Source: Anthoceros angustus (taxonomy: Eukaryota; Streptophyta; Anthocerotopsida; Anthocerotales; Anthocerotaceae). Taken from it: a stretch of DNA of 64,000 bases. The stretch covers positions 314,247-378,246 of the forward strand of contig MU008187.1 in NCBI GenBank assembly GCA_010909165.1. The letters run 5' to 3'. The translations under genes and the position numbers were made by a program. A model generated the notes under the pieces. That model did not search any database, had not been told where the DNA came from, and worked only from the letters and a program-made list of their open reading frames with translations. Below, piece after piece: positions 45,071 to 56,900 of this stretch (within the stretch, counting starts at the first letter, position 1; every line of letters begins with the position of its first letter).

Positions 45071-48000
45071 GAAGGGGCAAAGCGGCTGGTGTGAATACAT
45101 CGGCGTGTTGGTGTTGTGACTACTAGTGAATGGATAAGGGAGAAGGGTCGTGTTACGGCGTGTGTGTTGAGGTGGAGTTGTGGCGGACGAGTTGAGGCCG
45201 GTTGGGCGCTAAGTCACGTGGGCGAAGGAGCGTCGTTAAACTGTTCGGTAATCTTGGAGAAATCGGCGGGGTTTGTGGGAAGGTCAGGTGGGCACGCTGG
45301 TCCCGAGTTGGGGAGGGGCACACACTTAGGGTTGTGGAGCCGGACCCAACTGATGAAGTCCGTTGATGGCGGTACAGAGCTCGAGGCGGAATAAGCGAGA
45401 CCATTCCTTGGAGCGGACTCCTTCCTACAGCGACAGGATTGTGCGCGCACGGTGCGGCCATCGACAAAGTCGCGCCACACACATTAACAATTTTGTACAC
45501 ACAAATCATTTTGTTTTTACGTATTGCAAAGTTTAGTTGAGCCAAAATTGCTCTCCGCACTTTTCTGACAGCCCAAGACAATGGCCACATGGTAGTTAGG
45601 TTGTGCACGACAAAGCGTGGTGGTGCGACAATTTAAAATCGGCGAGGACATACACCAACTTTGATTCACCTCGCAAACATGGTTGGAAAACACATTAATG
45701 ACGGATGAGCTGGGTGAAGACCATGGCTCGCTCGACCCTCCTTCACGAGAGGCGCCATCTTTGTCATAGCAAAGTGCTCTCGCTCACCACTATGATCCCG
45801 TGCTACATCCGTCTTGCGAGGGGAGCACGCCTTGACAAAGTGTAGCACTTGAGCTCCAAACTACCTACAATTTAGGAAATTCTCTCAAGGTTATTTGAAG
45901 GCTGTATTTTGGAACTCGTTGGCTTCACAATATCGGCGTTTGTTTTTGTTTTTAGAGAATAATATCGACGACTTGGTAGAAAGCATGTATGTGCATACCT
46001 ATCTAGTATATCGTAGATATTTTTATAAATATTTTAAATTAAAAATATCATTGCTACAAAGATAAACAACTTGGCATCACTTCCCACTTTTGGAAGTGAT
46101 ATTCAAGATAGTCCGACACTCTGACTTACAAATATCATCTTTTTAAGCGAGAAGGCGAGAACTTTATAGATAAGTAAACACAAATAGAGGCCTCTTATGA
46201 GAGCGAAAAAATAGACTCACACCACGGGACCAGCAAGCCAACCCGTGCCAAATCTGACCCACCACATGCTAAAGCTCATTGACCAGTCAAACCGAAAACA
46301 AATAATTACACGAGCACGAGCCAAGCGCAATACAAATATCATCTCACAATATCTTTAAATTTTGCTCACTCAATGTAACTTAAACATCTCTTCTAGATAT
46401 TTGATGAGGCCATCTTTGGCTTTGAATATAATATTTCTTCAATCTAGGGTTTTTTTACTATTCCTATCTTTTCTACCATAAAAGGGGTTGACAACATCAT
46501 AACGACCAAGCGAAGGTGGCCGATGGGATGTGTGTCATACGAAAACACTCATCTTCAATCCAACGGTGACACCGATTTGAAGCTCTCTTGTCTTTCGGCA
46601 ATACTTCAAATCCCACGTTATTTTCATTATCTGAGCATGATGTCCTCTTTCAAGTCATATGGAAGTTGTTCAAACAAAGGAATGGGAGCGCTTTGTTCTC
46701 CATATCTTTTGACACTTGTGCACTAATCGTATTTTTCTCGCTTGCGTTTAAGATTATTTGGGTATGAATGTAGCTCATGAACCCGACATTTACACATATA
46801 TAGCCGATATCTAAATTTTATTAGTAAGAAGTTTCACGTCCAAGGACTATTGAGTTCATAATTAAGGAGTTCCTAAATCCAAGGGCTATTAACTAGAGAA
46901 ACTCCAAAATTCAAGGAGGGTTTACAAAAATAATCAATTGTAAATTAAGTTAGTTATATAATAACTAAATCCTAAATCTTTAACTCTCCTCTCAACTAAC
47001 TGGAATGCAAATACTCATCTTCTCATTGAAAACTTTGGAAGTGACTAGAACTCTTTGCACGGACAACTTTTAGAAGTGATGTTCGAGGTATTCATGCACA
47101 AACACAAAAAACCTTTTCGGACTAAAACTCATGGTACTTATGTCCTACCTAGTTCTAGTGCAAAAGCTTATAATCATACGGGTTAATGCAAGTATCATCT
47201 CATAATGCCATGACCAAGCTCACAATGTCAGGATTACATTGAGTTTGTCATTCAATAAGCACGAGCACCCCAAATGCTCAAAACCATGCATACCTACTAG
47301 GGCTTCTAAGGGTGTGATTTTCAAGAGTAACTCGAACCCACAATCTCAATTTGCATTCACACTTGACCGCAACACATAAAAGGAGCGGCCCATGAGGAGA
47401 TTGCAATCCTTACTGACATGGCATAGGAGAAAGGCCTTGGATGGGACAGGGGTGGAGCTCGCCGTTTGATTTGCTAGTGCAAGAGTTGCTTTACGCACAC
47501 CTTCCAAGGGGTTCTACATGGGTGATGCCTAGTGCTTGCTTGAGGTAGTTCATCCGGCTTCTAAGTAGGCAAAGATGAGTGATTATACCGTCGCACCCCA
47601 ATCTATGTCTTTCGGGACGTCGAGCACAACGAAAGCGGCGGAATGTCACACTGTTGAAGCTGTTACTCGTAGGCAAATTTATTCAATGACTTGTGGATAT
47701 GGATTTGATAGATAGTCCTTGGATGGATGACTTAGAGCTAGATGTAGAAATACGGATCATTAGCCACTTATGTATGCAACATCTTCAAGGGCCCATCGAG
47801 GAGGGACTAGGTTGGGGCCTAGTCACCTTTTAGGTCCTTTTTGTTGTATTCTTTATATTATAATTTGAAGTATTTAACACGAAAAACTTGACCGCATAAG
47901 TAATGCAAGACCTACTTCGTCTTGTTCGTGACATGGGTCTTACATGACAATCCACGAAGAAGAAGAAAAGGAGAAGAATTTTATTGAAGTCCATTAAGGA

Positions 48001-48611
48001 CGGATATCCGTCATGGGACTTGGTACTTAACAACTTGTACCATGGTGTGTCTAAGCTATGTACTTGCACCAAGGGCATCCACTCCTTCATGCACCCAATC
48101 TAAGCACCCAATCTAAGTACCCATCTAAGTGCAGGGACTTGTACTTAACAACTTGTACCATGGTGTGCCTAAGCTACTTGCACCAAGGGCATCCACACCC
48201 GATCTAAGTACCCATCTAAGCGCAGGATACTTAATCACGACGTTCTTATGAATGTGTCCATTTGAAGCCCTGTCCTATCCAGCAGGCTGGGCTGGCTTTC
48301 TTGCAAGTGATTCACCTCGGATTGGACGTGGGTTTCTTGCAGTCAATTGTGCGAGGGTTCTTCTAAAAGACCAAGTTACACGATAGCCGTGGTTCGCAGA
48401 ATCACACTTGCATGCCACCAAATCCTATCTGCAATGGGCAAATGAAAGCACAGAAACAATAGGCAGGAGGGAATACACCCAGAGCACACAAAAGCATGCA
48501 TGGGCAGTGCCCACAAACCTCATCTTCTGCGCCGTAGGTGTATTCCACTTCTGCCATATATTAAATCTCCCTATTCATCATGAAATGTATCTGCTAATGA
48601 CGATCCCGGTA

Positions 48612-51600
48612 TTACCTCACTCTTGGATGCTTCTCATCCCCAACCAAAAAGCTATGCACCTCTCCCTCTATGTCTGTCCACCAACTCTGACCCGGTTGCT
48701 TCCATGCCCTGATGCGTACTCTTCTAGCCCGCATCTTCTGTGCCTGCTCCCACATCTGGGCACCAGTGTATATATTCGACATCAACAGATATGCTGCCGC
48801 ATCTGCCTTCTCTAGTTTCACTGCTTCTTCAAAAGCATACCTTCCAATCTCCACGTTGCTCCACTTTCGGCAAGCACTCAACAGAGTGTGCCAAACTGCA
48901 GCATTAGCCAATACATGCATCGTCCTTACCATATCTAGCGCCTCCTGCAGTCTGCCTGCGCGGCCTAGGAGATCCACCATGCATGTGTAGTGCTCGACTG
49001 TGGGAGTGATGCCGTCATGCTTGCTCATAACCTCAAAGTACTCTCTCCCTCTGTCTACTAGACCCGCATGACTGCACACAGTCAGTACACTCAGGAATGT
49101 GATGCCCACTGGCTGTATGCCCTCCAGTCTCATTTTCTGAACCAAGTCGAACACCACTTCACTGTCTCCCTTACAGGTGTAGCCTGCAATTAGAGCACTC
49201 CACGCAACAATGCCTCTTTCGGGCAATGCGTTAAATACCTGCTGGGCATCGGCCATGCTCCCAGACTTTCCATACATGTTAACCAAACTGCTGGCCACAA
49301 CCACATCACCTTGAAGTCCTTTTTCTTCAATCTGCGCATGTAGCTGCCTTCCCACATGCAAGGCTGCCACATTTGCACACGCCTGCAGGAGGCACGCAAA
49401 TGTCACTGCATCGGGCACAGTGATCCCTTCCTCTTCCATAGCCCGGTAGACCCGAAGGGCTTCCTGGCCCACACCCTGCTGGGAATACCCTGCAATTAGA
49501 GCAGTCCATGTAACCAAATCTCTTTCTACAAGTCCATCGAAGACACTCTGAGCATCTTCTAGGCTGCCACATTTTGCATACATATTCACCAGACTGTTGG
49601 CTACACACAAATCAGCTTGATGCTCATGTTCCCTAATTTGCACATGAATCTGCTTCCCTTTATCCAAAGCTGAGGTGCCCATACTTGCACATGCCTGCAG
49701 AAGACACACAAATGTCACAGAATCGGGTACAGCAACACCTCCTTCTTCCATTAAGCTGTAGAGATGAAGGGCTTCTTGGCCCATTCCCTGCTGGGAATAC
49801 CCTGCTATGATTGCATTCCAGGTCACCACATCCTTTTGACCAAGTGCGTCAAAGATTCGCTGAGCATCTTCCAAGCTGCCACATTTTGCATACATGTTCA
49901 ACAAACTATTGGTTACAAACAAATCAGTGTCATATCCTCGTTTTCCAATTTCCTCATGAAGTTGCTTCCCCCTGTCCAAGGCTAGGGTGCCCACAGTTGC
50001 ACATGCCTGGAGGGCGCAAATAAATGTCACAGGATCAGGTGCAGGGAAGCCTACATCTTGCATGATGCTGTAGAGACGGAGCGCTTCCTGCCCCATACCC
50101 TGTTGCGAATATCCTGCTATCATGGCATTCCATGTCACCACATCCTTGCGATGAAGTCTGTCAAACACTTTCTGTGCATCACATGGGCTGCCACATTTTG
50201 CATACATGTTTACCAAACTGCAGGCTACAAAGTCATCACTTTCATATTCTCGTTCTGTAAGTTTTGCATGAAGCTGCTTACCTCTCTCCAAAGCTGGACT
50301 TCCGACACTTGCACATGCCTGCAAAAGGCACACATATGTCCCAGAATTGGGTTCAGCCACCCCTTCATCTTGCATAACGCTGTACAATTGAAGGGCTTCT
50401 TTTCCCATGCCCTGATGGGAAAAACCTGCTATCATGGCAGTCCATGTCACCACGTCTTTTTGACTGACTCCATCAAAAACTCTCCGAGCATCTTCTAGGC
50501 TGCCACACTTTGCATACATGTCTATTAAACTGTTAGCTACAAACCCATCAGCATGATGTCCTCGTTCTCTGATTTGGGCATGAAGCTGCTTACCCTTTGC
50601 CAAAGCTGGGGCGCCCAGGCTCGCACATGCCTGTAGGAGGTACACAAATGTCACTGAATTTGGCACAGCTATTCCTTCTTCTTGCATAGCACTGTAAAGA
50701 CGAAGGGCTTCCTCCCCCATGCCTTGCTGGCAATATCCCGCAATTAGAGTAGTCCATGTGACCACATCTCTTTGACCAAGTCCATCAAACACTTTCTGAG
50801 CATGTTCCAGGCTGCCACACTTTGCATACATGTTTACCAAACTGTTGGCTACAGCTACATCAGCTTCATATCCTTGTATCTTGATTTGCATATGAAGGTC
50901 CTTCCCCTTCCTCCAAGCAGGGGTGCCCACACTCGCACATGCCTGCAGGAGACAAACAAATGTTATGGAGTTTGGTATTGCCATACCTTCTTCTTCCATT
51001 GCACTGTAAACACAAAGGGCTTCCTGGCCCATTCCCTGCTGGGAATAACCTGCAATTAGGGAGGTCCATGTCACCACATCTTTTTGACCGAGACCATCAA
51101 ATACTTTCTGGGCGTCTTCCAAGCTGCCACACTTTGCGTACATGTTCACCAAGCTGTTGGCTACAAACGCATCAACTTGATGACCTCGTTCTTTGATTTG
51201 CGCATGCAACTGCTTCCCCTTCTCCAAAGCTGGGGTCCCCATATCTGCACATGCCTGCAGGAGGCACACGAATGTCACAGAATCCGGAACAGCACCAACT
51301 CCTTGCATAGCACTGTAGAGGCGCAGGGCTTCTTGGGTCATGCCCTGCTGGGAATATCCTGCAATCATGGCATTCCACGTGACCACATCCTTTCGATCAA
51401 GTCCATCAAACACCCTCTGCGCTTCGTCCAAGCTACCACACTTTGCAAACATGTTTACCAAACTGTTGGCTACACACAGATCCGCTTGAAGTCCGCATTC
51501 TCCGATTTGCACATAAAGCTGCTTCCCAGTGTCCAAAGCTTGGCTGCCCAGAGTTGCACATGCCTGCAGGAGGCAAACAAATGTTACGGCGTCAGGCACA

Positions 51601-52964
51601 ATGACCCCACCTTTTTGCATTGCCCCGTAGAGATCAAGGGCTTCCTGGCCCCTACCTTGCTGAGAATATGCTGCAATTAAAACAGTCCAGGTCCCCACCT
51701 CTTTCGCACTCAGTCCATCAAACACCCTGTGAGCATCTTCCAAGCTGCCACACTTTGCGTACATGTTCACCAAACTGCTGGCTACAAGTGCATCAGCTTG
51801 GTCTATTTGACATCTAATTTGGGTATGAAGCTGCTTCCCCTTTTCTAAAGCTGGGGTGCCCACACTTGCACATGCCTGCAGAAAGCACACAAATGTCACA
51901 GAATCAGGTACAGCGGTTCCTTCTTCTCGCATAACGCTGCACAGACGAAGGGCTTCCCAGCCCATGCCCTGCTGGGAATATGCCCCTATCAGGGCATTCC
52001 AAGTCACCACATCCTTTTGACCAAGTCCGTCAAACACTCTATGGGCATCTTCCAAGCTGCCACACTTTGCATACATGTTTACCAAACTGCTGGCTATATG
52101 AGCATCAGCTTGATGTCCTTGTTCTCTCATCTGCATGTGAAGCTGCTTTCCCACGTTCAAAGCCGAGCTGCCCACACTTGCGCATGCCTGCAGGAGGCAC
52201 GCAAATGTCACGGAATCTGGTACAACCAGGCCTTCTTGTTGCATAGCACTATAAAGATGGAGGGCTTCCTGCCCCATGCCGTGCTGAGAATACCCTGCAA
52301 TAAGCGCAGTCCACGTCACCACATGTCTTTGTCTAAGCCCGTCAAACACTCTGTGAGCATCTTTCAATCTGCCGCACTTGGCATACATGTTCACCAAGCA
52401 AGTACACAGAAACGGATCAAGCTCAACAGCACTGGCCAACACGAGAGCATGCACCTGCTGACCAGTTTTCAAGTCTAAAGCCCTTGCACAAGCCTGAAGA
52501 GCGGCCACAAAGACATGCCCGTCTGGCTTTACATTCGACCTTTGCATCCGATGATACAGTTGTATGGCCTCCATGTCTTGCCCCTGTTTAACATGCGCAG
52601 AAATTATGGAAGACCACATGAAGGCATCTGGTTTGGCAACTCCCGTAAACACATCCATGGCGTCTTGCAGCCTGCCATGAAAAGCATACATTCGAAGGAT
52701 GTGGTTGCACAGGAACTTGTCCGACTGGTACCCCATAATCACCGTGAAAGCATGGACGCGGCGACCCAGAACCAGATTCTTCTCGATTGCACATCTCTTC
52801 AGGACAGCATAATACAGAGATTTGGAAATACAAGTGTCTGTTTCCACCGAAAGTCCCAAGGCCTCAACAGCCTGAGTGAGATGGCCCTGATCACACAGCT
52901 TGCTCACGGTGTGAGCCATTTCGCCCCTTAGGAATCCGGCAGTCCAAAAGCTCGCTCGCCTCAT
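48612..52964 (-). CDS. PLS-class PPR protein with E domain, 1,450 aa
   Basis: A single uninterrupted frame starts at 52964 (MRRASFWTAGFLRG, an Arg-containing N-terminus suggesting mitochondrial or plastid import). A second Met lies at codon 16. From about residue 60 come 12 near-identical P-L-S triplets of ~101 residues, each with a MYAKCGSLEDA-like segment and a VTWNAMIAGYSQQGM-like segment. A final P2-L2-S2 set (VEHYTCMVDLLGRAG) and an E1/E2 region (PGQSWWTDIEGEVHSFLVGD) follow. It stops at HPRVR, just where a DYW deaminase would begin. PPR-E proteins bind organelle RNA and recruit a DYW deaminase in trans for C-to-U editing. There is no intron, and CAG/CTG is intact. It is the only clearly functional gene here. 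Confidence 0.96.
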   Translation of the reverse strand: MRRASFWTAGFLRGEMAHTVSKLCDQGHLTQAVEALGLSVETDTCISKSLYYAVLKRCAIEKNLVLGRRVHAFTVIMGYQSDKFLCNHILRMYAFHGRLQDAMDVFTGVAKPDAFMWSSIISAHVKQGQDMEAIQLYHRMQRSNVKPDGHVFVAALQACARALDLKTGQQVHALVLASAVELDPFLCTCLVNMYAKCGRLKDAHRVFDGLRQRHVVTWTALIAGYSQHGMGQEALHLYSAMQQEGLVVPDSVTFACLLQACASVGSSALNVGKQLHMQMREQGHQADAHIASSLVNMYAKCGSLEDAHRVFDGLGQKDVVTWNALIGAYSQQGMGWEALRLCSVMREEGTAVPDSVTFVCFLQACASVGTPALEKGKQLHTQIRCQIDQADALVASSLVNMYAKCGSLEDAHRVFDGLSAKEVGTWTVLIAAYSQQGRGQEALDLYGAMQKGGVIVPDAVTFVCLLQACATLGSQALDTGKQLYVQIGECGLQADLCVANSLVNMFAKCGSLDEAQRVFDGLDRKDVVTWNAMIAGYSQQGMTQEALRLYSAMQGVGAVPDSVTFVCLLQACADMGTPALEKGKQLHAQIKERGHQVDAFVANSLVNMYAKCGSLEDAQKVFDGLGQKDVVTWTSLIAGYSQQGMGQEALCVYSAMEEEGMAIPNSITFVCLLQACASVGTPAWRKGKDLHMQIKIQGYEADVAVANSLVNMYAKCGSLEHAQKVFDGLGQRDVVTWTTLIAGYCQQGMGEEALRLYSAMQEEGIAVPNSVTFVYLLQACASLGAPALAKGKQLHAQIRERGHHADGFVANSLIDMYAKCGSLEDARRVFDGVSQKDVVTWTAMIAGFSHQGMGKEALQLYSVMQDEGVAEPNSGTYVCLLQACASVGSPALERGKQLHAKLTEREYESDDFVACSLVNMYAKCGSPCDAQKVFDRLHRKDVVTWNAMIAGYSQQGMGQEALRLYSIMQDVGFPAPDPVTFICALQACATVGTLALDRGKQLHEEIGKRGYDTDLFVTNSLLNMYAKCGSLEDAQRIFDALGQKDVVTWNAIIAGYSQQGMGQEALHLYSLMEEGGVAVPDSVTFVCLLQACASMGTSALDKGKQIHVQIREHEHQADLCVANSLVNMYAKCGSLEDAQSVFDGLVERDLVTWTALIAGYSQQGVGQEALRVYRAMEEEGITVPDAVTFACLLQACANVAALHVGRQLHAQIEEKGLQGDVVVASSLVNMYGKSGSMADAQQVFNALPERGIVAWSALIAGYTCKGDSEVVFDLVQKMRLEGIQPVGITFLSVLTVCSHAGLVDRGREYFEVMSKHDGITPTVEHYTCMVDLLGRAGRLQEALDMVRTMHVLANAAVWHTLLSACRKWSNVEIGRYAFEEAVKLEKADAAAYLLMSNIYTGAQMWEQAQKMRARRVRIRAWKQPGQSWWTDIEGEVHSFLVGDEKHPRVR

Positions 52965-53489
52965 CTTCAGTGCTATCCCATCATAGTTTGGGGTCCCGAT
53001 CGCCGTCCCGGTCCCGGTCCCGAATACTTTGTCCCCGGTGGCCTTAGGAAGATCCGTGCCCCTCCAGTCATCCTACTGCATTTGCTGGCTTTCCGACCAC
53101 GGCGATGTGGCTCGCGACTCGGTGGTTTGCCAATGGTGGCTTCCTTGAAGTCAGCTCTCGGTAGAAGATGCGTTGCCAAACTCCAGACAGTCATCAACAG
53201 GTTGCTGACAAGTGGGCTACTCCAGATTCCGCTTCAGCACAGCCTGTGCACCGCTATCCGACGCACCCCTGCAGATGATAGCTCGCCTCTCCACTGCAGA
53301 TACGTATATCGGAGCACTGCGAGAATCAAGCGAAGATTGTTGACAATGACTACGGAGGTTCGTTCGAGTGTCTCTTCAAGGACATGGGCGATAAGGAGCA
53401 TCTCGGTCCTGTCCCGTCTTCCATCCTATCATCGGATATGCCTCCCGATCACGTGACCGGTCCAGATCCTTGCTTCTTCGTTTTGCAAA
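52965..53489. other. 5' flank of the PPR gene
   Basis: The first ~130 bases upstream contain repeated cccggtcccgg runs, a GC-rich promoter-proximal or leader stretch for the minus-strand gene. The rest shows no family I recognise; short frames on both strands are unsupported. Confidence 0.4.
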
Positions 53490-53760
53490 GCACCTGTTTC
53501 ATCCTGGCTTGAGCTTGCCATCCCCCAAAAAACTATGCACCGCTCCCTCCATGTTTGTCCACCAGCCCTGGCCTGGCTGCTTCCATGCTCTGATTCTTAA
53601 CCTCCTCGATTGCATCTTGTGTGCCTGCTCCAACATCTGGGTATCGGTGTAAATGTCATACACCAACACATCGCAGCCGCATCTTTGTCCTTTATAGCTT
53701 CACTGTTTCCTCAACATCGTGCCGCGCCACGTGCAAGTTCCTCCACTTGTGAACCACTGT
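53490..53760 (-). pseudogene. Diverged PPR E-domain remnant
   Basis: The stretch with aaactatgcaccgctccctcc, catgtttgtccaccagccctgg and gtgtgcctgctccaacatctggg is similar along its length to 48640-48840, the end of the intact PPR gene, in the same orientation. It has many substitutions and frame breaks. It is a relic of a second, older PPR gene head-to-tail with the first, suggesting local tandem duplication of PPR genes. Confidence 0.75.
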
Positions 53761-54110
53761 TGTCCTTAGCTCTAGTGGGTCTTATCTTTCTCACTGTTTT
53801 TGTTAATTCCTTCCTCGAGTTAGCACGACATGGTGCGCGTGTGGATTTGGAAAGTTCATATATTGTCAGCCTTTGATGAAATATAGTGTTGACATTGATA
53901 ATCAGGTTCATGGTTTTGCCTACTATCCCATGAAGAAGAAGAAGAATTTTTTCCATGAATTATTCACAAAGTTCCTTGGCCAAAGGATTTCTGTTATGGG
54001 ACTGAAATATAGCAACTAAATAGATTGTGGTAAAATAGTCTAGATAAATGTAAAGGTAAAATTCAAACAGTGTCTAATGAAAATGCGTGAATGAGGGCTA
54101 AACACCGTTT
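53761..54110. other. Unassigned AT-rich stretch
   Basis: No supported gene. It contains a GAA run (atgaagaagaagaagaat, ~53931) and simple AT-rich sequence. Confidence 0.4.
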
Positions 54111-55440
54111 TCAGAGCTGCTCATGCTGTCGGTGAAGTGGCTTTCTTTCGTGGGAATGAAATAGTATAAGATCCTCATTGATATATAATTGAGTTGTCCG
54201 TAACATAGATCTAGCCCTCATCACCTGGAGGCGATCATCCATAGAGTGAAAAGTCATAATAAATATGCGCTCTCTACTAGGATCCTTTCCAAGCCAGAAA
54301 CCTCGATGAACGACCACTTCAACCTCTAGCCTCTTTTTGGAATAGATGCCAATATAACAATTGACACACGACCGTTGAAAATTTCCCAATTTAGTAGTGG
54401 CCAACATGAAACCTTGTGAAAACCTACCAAATTTGTAGTTTCTCATGGGGTATAAATGGGCGAGACCAAAATCGAAACCGTTGCTCCGGACTATGAACTT
54501 CGAAATCTTGTTATCCATTCTTCTTGCATGTAACTTTTCATAATCATGTGATCTACGGTTGTTAAGGTTTGTTCAATCAAAATTGATGTTCTCCTTTATA
54601 GAGGGATGGGTGTATGCATAAATATTCCGGTGTGTGTTAACGAATTCATTCTCTATACTTGTTCCCTTCAGGTTTCCCTAGAGGGCACGTAAATTACCCA
54701 AAGGGCGACACCTAAACCGAAATAGTTCCTCCGTGCCATGAACTTCAAAATCTCATATTCTTGCAAATATCTTTAAATAATCCTCTGATCTACGGTTGTT
54801 AAGGTTTGTTCAATGAAGATTGATGTTCTCATGTATAGAGGGATGCGTGTATGCATGTGTATTCCGGCGTGTGTTAACGAATTCATTATCTCTACTTGTT
54901 CCCTACAGGTTTCCCTAGAGGGCACGTTAATTACCCAAAGGGTGACACCTAAACCGAAATAGTTCCCCCGGACTATGAATTTGAAGATCTCGTAATCCAT
55001 GCTCCTTACAAATATCTTTTAATAATCGTGTGATCTACGGTTGTTAAGGTTTGTTCAATGAAGATTGATGTTCCCCTTTATATAAGGATGGGTGCATGCA
55101 TGTATATTACGGCGTGTGTTAACGAATTCATTCTCTCTACTTGTTCTCTACAGGTTTCCCCAGAGGGCACGTAAATTACCCAAAGGGCAAGACCTAAAAT
55201 AGTTCCTCCAAGACCAACTTCAAAATCTCACATTCTTGCAAATATCTTTTAATAATCGTGTGATCTACGGTTGCCAAGGTTTGTTCAATGAAGATTGATG
55301 TTCTCCTTTATAGAGGGGATGAGTTTATGCGTGTATATTCCTGTGTGTGTTAACCAATTCATTCTCTCTACTTGTTCCCTACATGTTTCCCTAGAGGGCA
55401 CGTTAATTACCCAAAGGGCGAGACCTAAACCGAAAGAAAT
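54111..55440. repeat. ~240-bp tandem repeat, four units plus divergent edge
   Basis: The marker gatctacggttg occurs at ~54550, 54787, 55031 and 55263. Each unit also has gtgtgttaacgaattcatt, aggtttccctagagggcacg and acctaaaccgaaa. Units differ by substitutions as well as indels, so this is an older repeat than those around it. A 135-codon minus-strand frame at 54518-54111 (FDFGLAHLYPMRNYKFG) lies at its left edge; its family is unknown. An inverted unit lies at ~56935-57120. Confidence 0.88.
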
Positions 55441-55466
55441 ACTCCTATTTATCAATCTTTAAAATT

Positions 55467-55800
55467 ATGGAGTCCACAATGAAAATTGAAGTGAGAATGT
55501 TTCAAGAAAGATACATATGTGGAAAATGTATCGGTGAAGGAGGTTTTTCCAAAGTATATGAATGCTATAACAAATATACAGGAAAGATATTTGCCTGCAA
55601 AATTATGAAAAAATCTGAACACATAAATGATGCAATATGTAGAGAGATCAACACTCTTCGATCTCTTCCAAAATATTCTCATATTATTAACACCAAAAGT
55701 GTCCATGACGATATTGAACATATTTATATTGTGATGGAGCTATGTACCTATGATACACTAAAGGATGAACTAAAAAAAGGGGGAGCTTATTGTGAAGAGG
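55467..55800 (+). pseudogene. Protein kinase N-lobe fragment, left arm
   Basis: The frame MESTMKIEVRMFQERYICGK leads into IGEGGFSKVYE (glycine loop), FACKIM (catalytic Lys), an alpha-C helix REINTLRSL and IYIVMELC (hinge). It stops after GGAYCEE, where the sequence reverts to the tandem repeat (gtttccctagagggc). This is a eukaryotic Ser/Thr kinase small lobe without a catalytic lobe. It is the inverted duplicate of 56567-56900. Confidence 0.85.
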
Positions 55801-56099
55801 TTTCCCTAGAGGGCACGTAAATTACCCAAAAGGCGAGACCTAAACCGAAATAGTTCCTCCGCCCCACGAACTTCAAAATCACTCACTAGCTAAACACGTA
55901 GCCATATACTCCAATCTCAGCTTCACTATATCAATTTCACGACTGCCGCTTGCATGGCTTGAAGACTTTTTCACAGGAAAGAGGCACTGAAGAGTGGTTT
56001 AATGAGATTATGAATAACGTTAAAATAAAAATCATTATATTAAAAAATATGATACAAATGATTCTTATATAATAAAATTACTATCTTCCATATATAAGA

Positions 56100-56900
56100 T
56101 AGCGAGCAAAACCAAGAATGGTTTAGAACTTGTCAAGATCCTACCTACACTTGTTCTAAATGTAACATTGAGTGTAGTAGATCTTTCACTGTGACATGTT
56201 GGGCCACTCATCTAGGTCCAATTGAGTTATCCATTCTTCTTTTTGTCGAACTCATATCCTATATAAGGACGATTTCGTTAAAACTTCATACAAAATGACT
56301 CTGGCCCAAATATCGGCTTTTGAAGTATAGCTTATGTTTACATCATCTTGAGTCCAATACCTCCGAGCCATGTAACATGGGGTTCCTAGCTGCATAATAA
56401 TTCATGTTCGTTTTGGAGACATGGAGCAGACAAACCAAAAGTCTCGCTAGTATGACTTTGAGGCGGCTAATAATAATATATTAGCCGGTTTCAAAATCGC
56501 GATGCATAACATTATGCCTGTGGCAAAATTGATTGCCTCCATTAGGTTAAACATAAGTATTTTGCATCCTCTTCACAATAAGCTCCCCTTTTTAGTTCAT
56601 CCTTTAGTGTACCATTGGTACATAGCTCCATCACAATATAAATATGTTCAATATCCTCATGAACACTTTTGTGTTAATAATATGAGAATATTTTGGAAGA
56701 GATCAAGAGTGTTGATCTCTCTATATATTGCATCATTTATGTGTTAGATTTTTCATAATTTTGCAAATATCTTTCCGTATATTTGTCATAGCATTCATAT
56801 ACTTTGGAAAAACCTCCTTCAGATACATTTTCCACATATGTATCTTTCTTGAAACATTCTCACTTCAATTTTCATTGTGGACTCCATAATTTTAAAGATT
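56100..56900 (-). pseudogene. Protein kinase pseudogene, right arm with catalytic lobe remains
   Basis: Minus-strand reading from 56900 repeats the N-lobe of the left arm (with a frame break near 56720). Unlike the left arm it goes on: KPANILL after a damaged HRD site (~56490), GLSAPC, GTPCYMA (~56370) and KADIWA...VILYE (~56290). Stops and shifts are frequent. The element is thus an inverted repeat with one arm carrying the fuller kinase. Relation to a specific kinase subfamily is uncertain, though the spacing resembles CAMK/NEK-like kinases. Confidence 0.75.

Larger units (their letters stand above)
43817..45479. mobile_element. Solo LTR, 1,663 bp, flanked by 5-bp duplication cacat
   Basis: It starts TGTGG and ends CCACA, with the five bases cacat immediately on both sides (43812-43816 and 45480-45484). 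Removing it restores exact continuity with block X (acacattaacaatttt). A TATA-like gtatatagg lies at ~44548. Inside are a gtccgtcgggcgg minisatellite (43960-44370) and three ~105-bp units around 44790-45070. No retrotransposon genes remain, as expected after LTR-LTR recombination. Gly/Arg-rich frames across the minisatellite are compositional. Confidence 0.88.
43710..48745. repeat. AT-rich LTR-like block, duplicated copy X'
   Basis: Second copy of block X, opening with the same gagagggagTGTTGGAAG joint and running into the genuine PPR gene end. It is interrupted by the solo LTR at 43817-45479. Its right-hand kilobase keeps CAG and CTG where copy X shows CG forms, so it is the better reading near the gene. 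Confidence 0.85.

Noticed and set aside
49000-52900. Plus-strand frames of 80-200 codons opposite the PPR gene
   Set aside because: They repeat with the PPR triplets and are antisense shadows of the 1,450-codon frame.
54540-55440. Regular ~240-bp repeat considered as a CRISPR-like array
   Set aside because: Units are contiguous long repeats with no short repeat/spacer structure, in a plant genome.
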